The translations under genes and the position numbers were made by a program. A model generated the notes under the pieces. It did no database searches and had not been told where the DNA came from. It saw only the letters and a list, made by a program, of their open reading frames with translations. Of a DNA stretch of 64,000 bases, positions 1 to 10,774 are shown piece after piece; the stretch's first letter is position 1, and each line of letters starts with the position of its first letter. The stretch spans positions 2,836,615-2,900,614 of the forward strand of contig QANY01002976.1 of NCBI GenBank assembly GCA_003255025.1, given 5' to 3'. The DNA is from Datisca glomerata. Lineage: Eukaryota > Streptophyta > Magnoliopsida > Cucurbitales > Datiscaceae.

Positions 1-1
1 C

Positions 2-545
2 ATTCACAAACTGAACAACAAAATTAGAAAGATGGCAGAGGACAATGAGAATTTGCAAGGAGTAATCTATGAATGAGAGAATCGAATCATGAAGCTAGAA
101 AGGAAAAATAAACTTGTACAAGAGATTTTAGAAGAGGTTAAAGGAGCTGTGAATAAGAAGAATGCGTATATTGTTGAGTTAGAAGAACAATATGACTCAT
201 TATGATGAATCGCTGATAAATTACAAGTTGATTTAGAGAATAAAAAAGTTAGGAAGACCGAGTCACCGAATGATAGTGAAGAACTATTGAAAGTCATTGC
301 AAGCCTTGAGTAGCAAGTTAGAGCGTATCAGAACGTGAGAGAGAAATTGGCAAGAAATAATGATGTTAATGTCGATGCACTAAGATATGATTACCAATTA
401 CTACAACAAGAGCACGACTTGTTAGACAACAATCAGGGCATGCTATAGAATGGCAGTCTTGTCATTACTCGCAAGGACAGGAGGAGTGCCACAATGAAGG
501 CCAGTTATATAGTGAAAATTCTCTCTTGGAGAAGCGAATTGCTTT
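2..545 (+). pseudogene. Broken coiled-coil protein frame
   Basis: Reading from base 2 gives about 180 codons of almost pure coiled-coil composition, rich in K, E, L, N and Q, with heptad-like leucines, interrupted by at least five in-frame stops (for example near 73, 203 and 310). Short stretches such as MKLERKNKLVQEILEEVKG are well preserved. There is no start in the window, so the 5' part lies to the left. Coiled-coil gag-like or girdin-like frames of this kind are common in plant repeats. I infer a dead repeat-derived gene but cannot name the family. Confidence 0.45.
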
Positions 546-821
546 CTCATGTATGAGAAAATTGATTTCATCGTCAGAAGTAGTATCATTCTTCGGCTTA
601 GCTTCTCTGAGAAGCATATGATGACATATGGGTCTAGAAAATTGGATACTCTGTATGTCTAGTAGATGGCCAAAATATGTCTGTCTAAAGAGAATCTTCT
701 AAGATTCAGTCAACTTCTCATCCAAGTTCTTAATTTCATGTAAGTTGGAGAGGCAATTCACTCTTCCAGAGATAAATTCATCATCATTTAGGAATGGAGT
801 CAGTTGAATCTTTGGAGCCAT
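485..821 (-). pseudogene. DUF1985-like N-terminal fragment
   Basis: On the minus strand an ATG at 821 opens a frame starting MAPKIQLTPFL. It continues through one internal TAG (near 688-690) into a segment with YFGHLLDI, FSRPICHHMLL and AIRFSKREF. These match in order the landmarks of plant DUF1985 (FGxLLDI, FSxxLVHxLLL, ARFSLxEFALITGL). The frame is lost just before the expected ALITGL motif. DUF1985 is a plant domain often linked to Ulp1-like peptidase genes carried by Mutator-like transposons. This looks like the first exon of such a gene, decayed and cut off. The repeat cluster at 885-1490 lies immediately upstream in its orientation and may be its 5' region. Family assignment is from motif memory, not a search. 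Confidence 0.5.
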
Positions 822-884
822 TATCTGTTGAAAGATGAAGATAAAAAGTAAGTTTCATGATTTAGTTATACACATAAAAATCAC

Positions 885-1490
885 CTGATTGCTTACTGAA
901 GGGTTATAATAGTTAGATAAAACTATTTGAACCCTTAAAGTAGCCAGATACAATTACTTGAACCCTTAAAGTAGTTATTTGTTTTGATTTTCAGAATCAA
1001 AATCACTACTTGAAGGGTTCAAGTACTCAGATATAACTACTTAAACACCTCAAGTAGTGAACAAGTGACTACTTGAAAGGTTCAAGTAGATGTATAATTG
1101 ACTGTCAATACAAAAAATGATTACTTGAAGCATTCATGTAGTTGTTTATAACTAGTTGAACCTTTCAAGTAGTCATTTGTTTAATTGATTAATTGACTGT
1201 CAATACAAAAATGACTAATTGAACCTTTCACTTGCTCACTGAATAATTGACTGTCAATACAAAAATGATTACTTGAAGCATTCATGTAGGTGTTTATAAT
1301 TACTTGAACATTTCAAGTAGTCATTCGTTTAATTGATTACTTACTGCTATAACAAAAGGCTTAGTTGAGGGGTACAATTAGTTATAAAGAACTACTTGAA
1401 CCCTACAGCTACTTATTGTTGTAGTCAAAATGACTACTTGAAGGGTCCAAGTACTAAATAGCTACTTGAACCTTTCACGCAGCCATTAGA
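885..1490. repeat. Cluster of CTACTTGAA / TTCAAGTAG palindromic repeats
   Basis: About fifteen diverged copies of a roughly 20-bp palindrome (consensus CTACTTGAACCCTTCAAGTAG) alternate in orientation over 600 bp. A larger unit of about 95 bp, beginning TAATTGACTGTCAATACAAAAA, is repeated near 1094-1188 and 1243-1339, with a partial copy at 1189-1240. An isolated half-site recurs near 1997. Dense short inverted motifs near one end of an element are typical of subterminal regions of CACTA or Mutator-like transposons. I did not find the matching terminal repeat. Confidence 0.65.
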
Positions 1491-2333
1491 TTCATATGGT
1501 TATCACAAGCATCTATCACAAATATCAAGTAATCCATACATGCAGAAGGTTATAATCATCAAGAAGGACAATCTAACCCCATATAATTTTCTCCTAACCC
1601 CAGTACAAAATAAAAAAAGTCCTGATTTTTAAACCCTAGACAATTTTTCCCCAACTTCCAGTAGGAAGAACAAAAGAAAGAGTAACAAAACTGGTAAATC
1701 AAGTCATTTTTCGTGTAAAAAAAAGAGAAGAATGGGTACCTAAGTTTTTCAGTTGGTAGGTATCATGCCGAAGATGAGCGGGTTTCCTGAGTGCTCTGGA
1801 AAAGGAAAAAGAAGAGAAAACGAATAGCAGGGACTGTCTCGCCGAAGAATAAGCCTCGATTTTCACCTAGAAGAGAGAAAACATATGAGAATGGAGACGA
1901 AAAGGAAGATATCAAAGGAAGAGACGCAAACCTAAGGAGAAGAGAAACAAGGAAGAGAATCGAAGGAAAGAGAAGAGAGAAAGTAACCGTCAAATCACTA
2001 CTTGATGTGTAACTATCTTGGGAAGAATGTGAATTGTTGCTTTTGTTTGATTTGGTAGGCCAGGGGTATAAAATTCTGAATTTTCAAAAATTGGTATATA
2101 TTTCCTAACCCAAATTAGAAACGGTACATAATTCTAAATAACCCTTTGAATAACCACCACAGTAGCTACCTATTTGCTACAGCTTTCGATAATCGCCATA
2201 CAGAGCCTTAGACATTAGGCCCCTAAGACATCCCCTCAACTTTCCCTCAGAATTTTCTCTCACAGTCAAGTGTTTTTTTTGTCCTCATAGAGTCAATCAA
2301 CTATTATACATAGATGTTAGCAAATTAGGGGCA
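1491..2333. other. No gene recognised; purine-rich stretch
   Basis: The + strand at 1675-1990 is strongly purine-rich (AAG/GAG runs). This produces open frames on both strands of about 73-76 codons that have no recognisable composition beyond K/R/E (plus strand) or F/L/S (minus strand). In the orientation of the DUF1985 fragment this would be upstream leader sequence. I see nothing else. Confidence 0.3.
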
Positions 2334-2334
2334 T

Positions 2335-2812
2335 GTTTATTAAATTTTTAGACTGAAGATTTTGATTGAGAATTCGCAAGAATTTAGATTTAGGATTTTG
2401 ATTGAAAATTTAGATTTAGGATTTGTAACATTTGTGTTTATTGTAAATTTGAATTATATTAGATTAGATGATTTAGATTATGTTAGATAGATTAGATAAG
2501 TTTACCATAATATCTTTCAATTAATAAATTGTTAGTTTAAGTGTTGACTTAAAAGGAGTATTTTTTTTTACTTTGCTATAATATCTTTCAATTAATAAAT
2601 TGTCGGTTTAAGTACTGACTTAAAATGAGTATTTTTTTACTTTACATAATAAATTCAACAAATATCTAGGTTTGGATTTGTATTCTACAATTTTTTGAAT
2701 GAAAAATCCATAAAAACTTAGATTTCAAATCTAATAATATTGTGGTCCTCACAAATTTTTTTAATCTTTTTTTAGTAACTATTAGATTTGGATTACAACC
2801 AAATCCGTTAAG
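2335..2812. mobile_element. AT-rich MITE-like element with internal 70-bp duplication
   Basis: This is an AT-rich, gene-free stretch whose ends carry related TTTAGATTTGGATT-type motifs in opposite sense. It contains a direct duplication of about 70 bp: 2504-2574 and 2576-2644 share TATCTTTCAATTAATAAATT followed by a T-run. The size and composition suit a non-autonomous DNA transposon, but the terminal repeats are imperfect and no target duplication was established. Confidence 0.3.
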
Positions 2813-2824
2813 CTTTGTAGTTGG

Positions 2825-3090
2825 CTCTCCATCGACTTGATTTATTTCTTTAATTTTATATTTTCAACTCAACTCTTTTCTTGGAATATGTGGGTGGGGC
2901 TCCATGTCCAAGCTCATGTCCCTTTTAAAGAAGATAAAGAGATCATCTACAAAGAACAAATTTATAACAGCATTCTATTTGTAGGCATTGTAGTACTATA
3001 TCCCAGTGTGACTATAAGTACCTCCAAAGTCAATGCAAACATATAAGTTGGCAGTCGGTCATCTTGTCTTAGTCCTCTCCTAACATGGAA
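2825..3090 (-). pseudogene. LINE reverse transcriptase, distal part (split by CACTA element)
   Basis: Minus-strand frames encode RRGLRQDDRLP, the counterpart of the conserved RRGLRQGDPLSP block of plant L1-type reverse transcriptases. Further along they give FVDDLFIFFK (2925-2953), the counterpart of the FADDLLIF catalytic box. One frameshift separates the two. The N-terminal part of the same reverse transcriptase lies at 6845-7450. The two halves become continuous, in frame, when the intervening CACTA element and one copy of its target duplication are removed. The LINE is truncated after the catalytic box. Confidence 0.75.
3088..3090. repeat. Target-site duplication GAA, left copy (CACTA 1)
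   Basis: GAA lies directly before the terminal TACTACAAC of the element and is repeated at 6842-6844 directly after the right terminus. Three-base duplications are the hallmark of CACTA insertion. Confidence 0.7.
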
Positions 3091-3149
3091 TACTACAACA
3101 AAAAAAGGCTACGATAACGGTAAAAAAAACGTTATCATAGGGTATCGAT

Positions 3150-3425
3150 AGCGTTTCTGAAAACGTGATGTACATCGACATTATTAAAAGTCTGTTACCT
3201 ATGATAGCGCTTTTTAAACGCTATAAAAATGCCTAATATAGCATTTTTTAAACGCTATGAAAAGCTTTTTATAGCGTTTTATAAATGTTGTGATAGGTCT
3301 TTCATAGCATTTTATAAATGCTATTGTAGTTCTTTCATGCCTTTTATAAACGCTACCATAGGTCTTTCATTACGTTTTATAAATGTTATCGTATGTCTTT
3401 CATAACATTTTTCATTACTTATTGT
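3150..3425. repeat. CACTA 1 subterminal repeats
   Basis: There are roughly ten diverged copies of AGCGTTTTATAAACGCTAT-like half-sites, often as inverted pairs, spaced 20-40 bp apart. In CACTA elements such arrays bind the element's transposase proteins. The function here is inferred from position. Confidence 0.7.
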
Positions 3426-3895
3426 TTTGTTGATGTTATTAACTACTTTTATAACCTTTTTATTACTTATATTTACAATTGTACAAATATAAAAAATAAA
3501 TAGCTTTTCTGAAAATATCACGAAATAACAAAATCACATATCATTTTATTTAATTAGTCAAAAATTTTACATACTAATTGTCTACTAGAAGTTACATCTC
3601 AAAATGATAATCACATATTGATTTTTACATAGAGCAAAAAAAAAAAGCAATTCATCCACACAAAAAAACTAAAATCAGTATAAGTTCACATCCCCCCAAA
3701 CCTAATTCATGAGGCACCAGCTTAAGGAGAAATGTTACGCAGTACTTTGCATCATATATTAGACAACAACTAAACAGAACTTTCTCTCAAATCTATGATT
3801 AAAAGACTCCAATATGACATGTAAACATTAAGGAGAGTTATTTCAACTTAAATAGTGGGGGGAGAGGGTGGAGAGAGAGAGAGAGAGAGCAAAAA

Positions 3896-3976
3896 TGTAG
3901 CAGTCCCAGCTCTATGTTCAAGGGCATGCCCAAAGTTTCCTGCTCGAAAACATTTTTTGCAGCTGGGACTGCTACA
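3896..3976. other. Perfect 16-bp stem hairpin inside CACTA 1
   Basis: TGTAGCAGTCCCAGCT (3896-3911) is followed after 49 bases by its exact reverse complement AGCTGGGACTGCTACA (3961-3976). The loop contains the small palindrome GGGCATGCCC. The stem is unusually GC-rich for its surroundings and follows a (GA)n run. It could be a MIR-like foldback, a transposon sub-element or a structural remnant. Nothing in the sequence shows that it is transcribed. Confidence 0.55.
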
Positions 3977-6700
3977 AGAATAAGATATTAATAAATTCAA
4001 TGTTTAAACACCCAAATAGTAACAGAAGAGGTAAATAACCCTAGACATGTTCAACACTTCAATAAATAAAAACTCCCAGCCATATTAGAATTGTTTCCAT
4101 CTTTCTCAACATGAGAAATAAATTTAATTAACTCGGTAAAAGAAACCCAAGATTACTTTTCTCTTGCTAAAAACAACTTAATCCCTAACACAACAATGAA
4201 AATGAAGAAATTCATGTTTGATAAATAAAATAATAAACTAATCTCAAATAAAAACAATCTATTCCCTAGCATAAACTAACTAACAACAAAACAACAAAGG
4301 GAAGCAAACAAGAAAAAAGAAGCACGGGCAGCTTTGAATACAAATAAAACATGAAGTTGGTTTGTTTAGTCTTGTAAGAAGTTGTAAAATGGAAAACAAA
4401 AGGAACTCCTCATATGAACTAAAAAAACTAGAAATGTATGAATATAGTATATAAAACATCAACATCTAAAGAAAAGAAGTAGGTATGTATCCCCGAACAG
4501 ACCAAGCTCTTTATGCCTAATCCTTGCTTATCGGTTCTAGATTTATCCTAGAGAAATTAATACAACCGAAAGGATAAAACATATTTTAGTGCACAAAAAA
4601 TAACCACATAAAGTAGTCCTTTAGCATAATAAATTAAGGTGTGAATCCAAAACCCTAATCAAATTGAATCAACACAACATAACTTTTTTTATCAGTAATC
4701 AACACAATACAACTCGAACCAGACTGGTAATTGAAGTACCAGTACGGAAGAACCCAAGCTTAATATTGTACTCTTTACATTTTTTTAATGTACTCTTCAC
4801 CTGCAAAATGCCATAGATTCTGCAACCAATATGATTAAGAGATTACTTAATTTTATTAGTTTTAGCTCGGATGGACTACTCTATAGCACTACAGTAGTCC
4901 ACCAGAAAAACCATGAATATTTCTTGTTCATCTGAGCCAGAGACTAAAGAAATGTGTGGTTGAATTCTTGTTCAATACATCAATAAGTAAAAATAGTTTG
5001 ATTTCTTCAAATGAATGCATATATTATGAAACATTCAATATCATGGCTGATAAGTTTGGTTGATGAGATTGTTGTAATACTGTAAATCCTTTGGATTAAC
5101 AGGTCCCTTCCATCTGAAAAAAAAAATATGATTTGACAGAAGTATCTAATCTGAGAAAAGAAATAGGGAAAAACATAACTTCTTTTATGTAAAAAAGAAT
5201 GTTATTCATTTAAATGTTTGAAAATTATACTCGGGATGAATCTTGACCAAGAGATGGAAAATCTATAAACATCAAGGCATATATCCACCATCAGTTGCAC
5301 ATCTCCTCCAATAAAATCCACCAACTTAATTATATACACAAGACGGTTCACCATTATATCTAACTAATTTGGTTTGTTTTTACAGAACTAGTATTCACTG
5401 ATGATGGGATAAAGGAGCACTATTTTGTTTCCTCTTAAATGTCTGTAAAGCAAAATATTCATTGAAAAAGAAAGACTTAAACAATATGAGGATTTGGATT
5501 CCTGCAACATGAGGATGTCATGTTTGTATAATCTAGACAATTGAAATTATTTTCTACGATCCACATATATTCTACATGAATTTCTAAATGATCCACAAAA
5601 CATTTTTTTGTTCGGAAAATATAAACCATTGATTAGTTTATTTTTAACATGGTACTCTAAGGTTAAATTTCTAATAAACTAGAATCTTGGTAAGTGACAA
5701 TGTAAAACTAGAACCTATTCAATGGCTTTACAAATTCTGTTATTACAACTCTATAACAGAATCATGACATTGACATTGTTCAAATTTTGAGGACAACATG
5801 GTACGTCTGAAGGCATATAACAGTACTTACAATGTCCAAAATCTTACATTGATACAATCTTTTGCATTTTCAAAAATGGTAAAAGTAAAGTTACTAATCA
5901 ATCTTCACGGACGAGTATATGAGCCTCGTGAACCAAAAGCATGCATAAATTCCAATGGTTCCAGTCAGCACAAAGAATGCATATGAAGCAATAAGCGTAT
6001 ATCCAAAGTAAAGTAGCCCAGAGACAAGATTCATGATTTCAAGTTTAGCAAAGAATTAGAACATAGAGTAGAGGAAAAGGTAGAGTGCATTAAATTACTA
6101 ATTCATATCAATCTCTAAAGAATCATTAAGATCTACATTAATTTATTTATAATGTTGAGGTTGGAAAATTACCATAAAACATATATACATACGTTTTCAA
6201 CAACATTTTTAAACATTATAAACAAGAAAATATTGGAACTACAAATAAGAAAAAATGATATCACCGTGAAATACCCTCTAGCCATAGGTTTGACAGACGA
6301 TTGAGAGAGCTCCGATTGAAAGGCGTTCACCTCATGACCAAGAACGACGAGCTTAAGACTGGCTCACGCATACCCGAGTCGCCTGTAGAGAGTGAGCTAA
6401 GAGAAACAGATGATATAGAGATAGTAGAGAGAAACAGAGAGAGATGATGTACCGCACAGAGCCGGACAGATCTAGGAAAGTAGCTACGAGAGAGTGCGTA
6501 GAGAAATAGCTGCGAGAGAGGATCTATGACAGAGAGCTGAAAGAGAGAGAGTTACAAGAGATGCATGCAAGAAGGAAAGAGCTGAGAGAAAGCTTCACCT
6601 CATGAAGAGAAAACTCTGTGAGCTTTGTAGCAGAAAGAGCTCTCTGTGAGCTTCGTGTGGGGAGAGCGGGGCTTAAAGAGAGAGGCGTTGTGAGAGAGTG
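3977..6700. other. Gene-free interior of CACTA 1
   Basis: This is AT-rich DNA with only short random frames. The GA-rich stretch at 6300-6690 resembles low-complexity leader sequence. No transposase, host-gene fragment or RNA gene was recognised. Confidence 0.5.
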
Positions 6701-6841
6701 ATTTTTTGTTCAATGTTTTTTAGGTTTGAGATTTTTTGTTCCCGCGGCCCTTTTTCCCTTGCGTAAAAATATGCACTCTCATTGTGTTTTGGTATAAAAT
6801 GCCATCCTTGACTGCAATTAAGGCACTTAATTCTTGTAGTG

Positions 6842-6844
6842 GAA
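6842..6844. repeat. Target-site duplication GAA, right copy (CACTA 1)
   Basis: This immediately follows the right terminus and matches 3088-3090. Confidence 0.7.
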
Positions 6845-7450
6845 GGAACCCCTTACACCTCCATTAATTTTGATGGAAAAGGAGTGTCACACATTCCATG
6901 ATCCAAATTGTGAACATTGGTGGCAATTCCACATCTTGGAGTACTTGGCCTAAGAAGAACCAACTAACATTATCGTAGGCATGTGCAAGTCCACCTTGAA
7001 AGCACATATAGGAGGTTGAGAAACTATGATATCATCTCATAAGTTCCCTGGTAAGTAGGATGTCATCTATAGTCTTTCTACCTAGAACAAAGGCAGTTCG
7101 ACAGAGACCAATGAGTTTTGGCAGCATAATCTTGAGCTTATTTACTATCATCTTGGTTACGCATTTATAGACCAAATTACAACAAGAGATTAATCTAAAT
7201 TTTGATATCTTAGTGGGGTTTGCAACCTTGGGAATCAAGGTGATATTTGTTCCATTGAAAAAATCCAACACTGCCTTACCAACATTCTCACCTACTATGT
7301 GTCAACATTTCTTAAGAAGCCAACTAAGGAGATCAAAGTCTAGTCCCATGTTTTCATTGAATAATAGTAGGTGAAAATTTCTAAAGAAGCACCTTGGAAT
7401 AACCTTCTTTTCCAAGTTTAGGGATGGGTGTTTGAGTTCTTAGTAGATTC
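6845..7450 (-). pseudogene. LINE reverse transcriptase, proximal part
   Basis: Minus-strand frames give the ordered landmarks of a plant L1-type reverse transcriptase. They run KKC-stop-HIVGENVGKAVL (TGG changed to TGA), ITLIPKVANPTKISKFRLIS, KMIVNKLKIMLPKLI, TAFVLGRKTIDDILL, then AYDNVSWFFLGQVLQ and IKINGGVRGSF near 6850. There are at least two stops and a frameshift. Family equivalents are TLIPKV, FRPIS, QSAFVPGR and KAYDSVEW. The sequence continues on the far side of CACTA 1 at 3090 and below. No poly(A) tail or endonuclease domain is visible, so only the central RT portion survives. Confidence 0.8.
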
Positions 7451-8570
7451 TGATAAAGGTCCAAGACGTTGTTTTGGATCTCCCTTTCAAAATTCATAAA
7501 AATCTATAAATAATATATGCTAATTACTAGTTAAGCTCACAGATTCGAATAAGACTAACCTTAATTATCCAATAACCCTTATCATTTCTTATATGCGTAA
7601 TTCTACCACAACTAAGTAATTGACCAAGTTTTAATTGACTTAATTATGTGTCAATCATTTATACGTTGACATTTTATCACTCATTAAAATGATTTGATAA
7701 ATTCTCCTACAAATTATTGATACATCATTTAATCACTTAAAACTTAGGCCTCGTATGGTCCGCACTATCTTCTTTTGTAATACTCGTGTAATTGAGTTAC
7801 TATATTTATTTGGACTAATCCTTAAATTAGGATGTAATCTTAATTTGCATACAATCATAGTTTGTAATATTTTGAGACGATTGAATTGCAGTAGAGTATG
7901 AGAGCAATCATGATTTACAATGCAATTACAATTCTAATATCAAATAAAATTACTTTCCTACACAAATATGAAATAAAGCAAAAACCATTTCTTTCTCACA
8001 ATCTTTCTCATTTTATTAATTTAATTAAAATTAATTTTATTAAAGTTTAGTCTAGCATTATTAATTTATTCAATACTAAATGATAATTGAAATTAATGTC
8101 AAAATTATACGTCAAATTTTTTTTCATTATTTCTCTTATTTTATTAATTTAATTAAAATTAACTCTATTAAAATTTAGTCTAGCATTATAAATTTATTTA
8201 AATATTAATAAAAATAATTAAAAATATTTTGTAAAAGTGCACGTCAAAATATTTTTTATACCGTATCTAACTAAAGGGGCATTTAAGTAAATTATTATTA
8301 TTTATGTAAATTTACAAAAAAAATTTAACTTGTACCAAACATAATAATTATAAATTATTTATTATCATTTCATAAATTATCATACACAATCAAACATGAC
8401 AATCATATTTTACCAGTAATTAATTGCAAGTAATTGAATTACAATTTCATTCGATATTACGCAAACAAAACTGCCACTTAATCAAATTTTTTATCGGAGT
8501 AAAATTACTCTTTTAACGTCCACAAAGCAAATAATTATACAATTAAAAGCAATTAATATAAAGCAAAAAA
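7451..8570. other. AT-rich intergenic DNA with a 125-bp tandem duplication
   Basis: No gene is seen. Two diverged tandem copies of an AT-rich unit (about 8005-8122 and 8132-8256) share TTTATTAATTTAATTAAAAT, TTTAGTCTAGCATTA and a terminal ACGTCAAA. The segment 7746-8473 begins and ends with short sequences of the GGCCTCGTATGGTC type often seen at MITE termini, but I could not establish a terminal repeat or target duplication. Confidence 0.35.
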
Positions 8571-8673
8571 AGTAATTAATACACTAGTATGCATTGAATT
8601 ATGTCATTTTCACTGCAAGATATTGAGCTGGAAATCGAGAAAAAAAAATGTAGGGGGAAAAGAAAAGGTTTGC

Positions 8674-8750
8674 CATAGCTCGAGTGAAGCACGAGAACTC
8701 GGCCATTTTCACACCTCGATACCCTATAAATACATAGCTCGAGTGAAGCA
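8674..8750 (+). promoter_or_regulatory. Promoter of the serine-rich gene: TATA box and 18-bp direct repeat
   Basis: TATAAATA at 8725-8732 lies about 130 bp before the ATG at 8858, a normal distance for a plant TATA box plus a short leader. It is bracketed by two exact copies of CATAGCTCGAGTGAAGCA (8674-8691 and 8733-8750, 59 bp apart), each next to a GGTTTGCCA. The second copy lies at or just before the expected transcription start. Transcription start is inferred, not shown. Confidence 0.55.
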
Positions 8751-8857
8751 AGGTTTGCCACACTCGACAGCCGAACATTTGAAAAGAAAATCAACGCCGG
8801 AAAACTTCTCAGCTTCCAAGCGGAATTCTCTCTCTTTTTCTCTCTTCTGAAACAAAA

Positions 8858-9466
8858 ATGGCGGTATATTCTCGAAAGTCAAGTGGAGTGATGACCAGAT
8901 CCCACTCACCGTCGGGTAGATTCGACAGCTCTCACGGTTCATCTTCATTTTGGTCTTCCTCAGCCTTCGCTTCGTCCACCTCAAGCTTTTCTTCCAGATC
9001 ATCTACTTTCTTCCATAGGTCTGCTTCCGCCACACGTGTTAACCTCTGCGGTTCATCTCCACCCTCCGCACAGTCCGTACGATTCTTCATTGACCGCCCA
9101 AGTTCTCCTAGCCGTACTATGTCGGTTACGCCCCGCAGCTGCAACGGCAGCCAAATCATGCGGAAGCAGAGCAACCAGAAGAGGACCTGTATGTGTTCCC
9201 CGACGACGCACCCCGGCTCGTTCCGGTGCAATCTCCATAAGGGCTTTGGCTCACAATCTGTAACGTCGTACTCTCCAAATAGGCTCAATGCTCGGAGATC
9301 GGCGATGACTAATTCAGTGGTTAGAATCGGAGGAGTTGAAGGCGATTTAGTCAAACGAGCTTTAGCAGCTTTGATTCGGCCCTCCTATCACCACCAGAGG
9401 CGCCGCGCCGGTTTCCAGCCGAGGCCCAGCCGGCTATCAGTCATGTCCAAAGCTGATGATTTATGA
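8858..9466 (+). CDS. Serine-rich protein-like gene (202 aa, intronless)
   Basis: The single exon starts in a good context (AAAAATGGCG). The protein has a basic N-terminus with RSHSPSGRF (about residues 15-23), a long serine run (26-50), FFHRSASATRVNL (51-63), a central block KRTCMCSPTTHPGSFRC, then NRLNARRSAMTNSVVRIG and EGDLVKRALAALIRPS. It ends in an arginine-rich tail with SRLSVMSKADDL. These blocks in this order define a small land-plant family annotated as serine-rich protein-related (Arabidopsis At5g25280/At5g11090 type), whose biochemical role is not established. It has no signal peptide or membrane span. GC content is clearly higher than the flanks. The reading frame is full length and free of lesions. 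Antisense frames here are shadows. Confidence 0.88.
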   Translation: MAVYSRKSSGVMTRSHSPSGRFDSSHGSSSFWSSSAFASSTSSFSSRSSTFFHRSASATRVNLCGSSPPSAQSVRFFIDRPSSPSRTMSVTPRSCNGSQIMRKQSNQKRTCMCSPTTHPGSFRCNLHKGFGSQSVTSYSPNRLNARRSAMTNSVVRIGGVEGDLVKRALAALIRPSYHHQRRRAGFQPRPSRLSVMSKADDL

Positions 9467-10774
9467 TTTCAATTTTGATCTGCTGGAAAAATACACTCTT
9501 CGGTTACTAATTCTTTATTGCCCCTAAGTTCACCGGCGACGGAGACGGCAGAACCCGCGACATCTAATACCGGCTAAAATTTTGGATCTGAAATAGTGAT
9601 TAAGATTCGAAGCGGGACTTCGTTTTCTTTTTACTTAATTTACTACGGTGACAGAGGTTCAGTTCACTACAGGACTGTGATATACCTACCCAGTGTAACT
9701 GTATATAATATAGATGCATATATCAGATTCTTTAGCTTGGCCTTAGTGCCAATGGCTATTCAAAATTAACATTTGGACCTAAATTTCCATCACTTTTCAA
9801 ACAGATAATTTTATCATATGCGAGATCATTACATCACAGTTTAGAAAAAAATATAAAACTAGATCATGATTTAACAAAAAAAAATAAAAATAAAAGTTTT
9901 AATATCATTAAAATAATTTAAAAAATTTTAATATCATTAAATTCTATCTGTTCTCCTATTTTAATTTCCCTCGAATCATCGCCATCTGTTCGCCCTTTCC
10001 CTTAAGTTGCTTTTACAGAGGTGAAGTAAATGGTTTTCATTTTCAACATTGCTCGGTGTTTCAAATTAATTTTATTAACTTTTGACCGATTTATTTTTCA
10101 ATTAATTTTTTTAGTTTTTTATTGATAAATAAATAAATATTTTTATTTACAGGTAAAAATAATAATATATTACTAAGAAAGAATATATCAGGTATGCAAT
10201 ATATCTTGGGCGAGGGCGACTTCCATTGCAAAGAAAGGACTTCACCGCAAACAATTAAATGTGATCTATGTTAAAATGTTAAAAAATGCTCTAAATATCT
10301 AAATATCTTGGAAAAGAATATCCTGACAAAAAAAAAAGCAGTTCTACAGACTAACATAAGCTTTTAATAAACTGCGACTGTAATTCTCGAAGTACTGTGA
10401 ACAATGTAACTTAAACTATTTTATTTCTCTATCATTGAAACTAAAAGGAAATGAAAGAAGACAATCCGATTCATCATATAATTATCTCATCCCTTCGACA
10501 CAACATAGATTATCGACAAATTATTTAAAATAATTCATATATTTATTTACGAGTAAAACATTTTATATTTTCTTATCCATCCAAAATCAATTTAATTAGA
10601 CTAGTAATATCGTAAAATTGTTAATTAAAAGAATATGTACATGATATATATATATATATATATATTTTAAAAGAAATACCAAATGTATCCCATCAAACGA
10701 GGAATCAAGTGATACCAAATTTCATGAAGGATTAATTTCTACTAAATACTTTCAAAAAACTACTCAATCATTAA
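9467..10774. other. 3' flank of serine-rich gene, then AT-rich intergenic DNA
   Basis: The first 180 bp probably include the 3' UTR. The rest is AT-rich without recognisable genes. An (AT)n microsatellite lies at 10644-10665. Confidence 0.4.

Larger units (their letters stand above)
3091..6841. mobile_element. Non-autonomous CACTA (En/Spm-type) element 1
   Basis: The left end is TACTACAACAAAAAAAGGC (first base changed from C). The right end reads, on the minus strand, CACTACAAGAATTAAG. The left subterminal 330 bp carries many copies of a short motif related to TAGCGTTTTATAAACGCTAT in both orientations, the usual transposase-binding arrangement of the superfamily. The interior (3430-6300) is AT-rich without any transposase-like frame, and the right 400 bp is GA-rich. 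The element is 3751 bp long, flanked by GAA on both sides, and sits inside a LINE reverse transcriptase. It lacks its own transposase and would have depended on an autonomous relative. Confidence 0.8.

Noticed and set aside
1791..2012. 73-codon K/R/E-rich frame
   Set aside because: It is explained by the purine-rich run, and an equally long frame lies on the opposite strand.
8932..9354. 140-codon minus-strand frame opposite the serine-rich gene
   Set aside because: It mirrors the codon bias of the + strand gene, overlaps its conserved blocks and has no family features.
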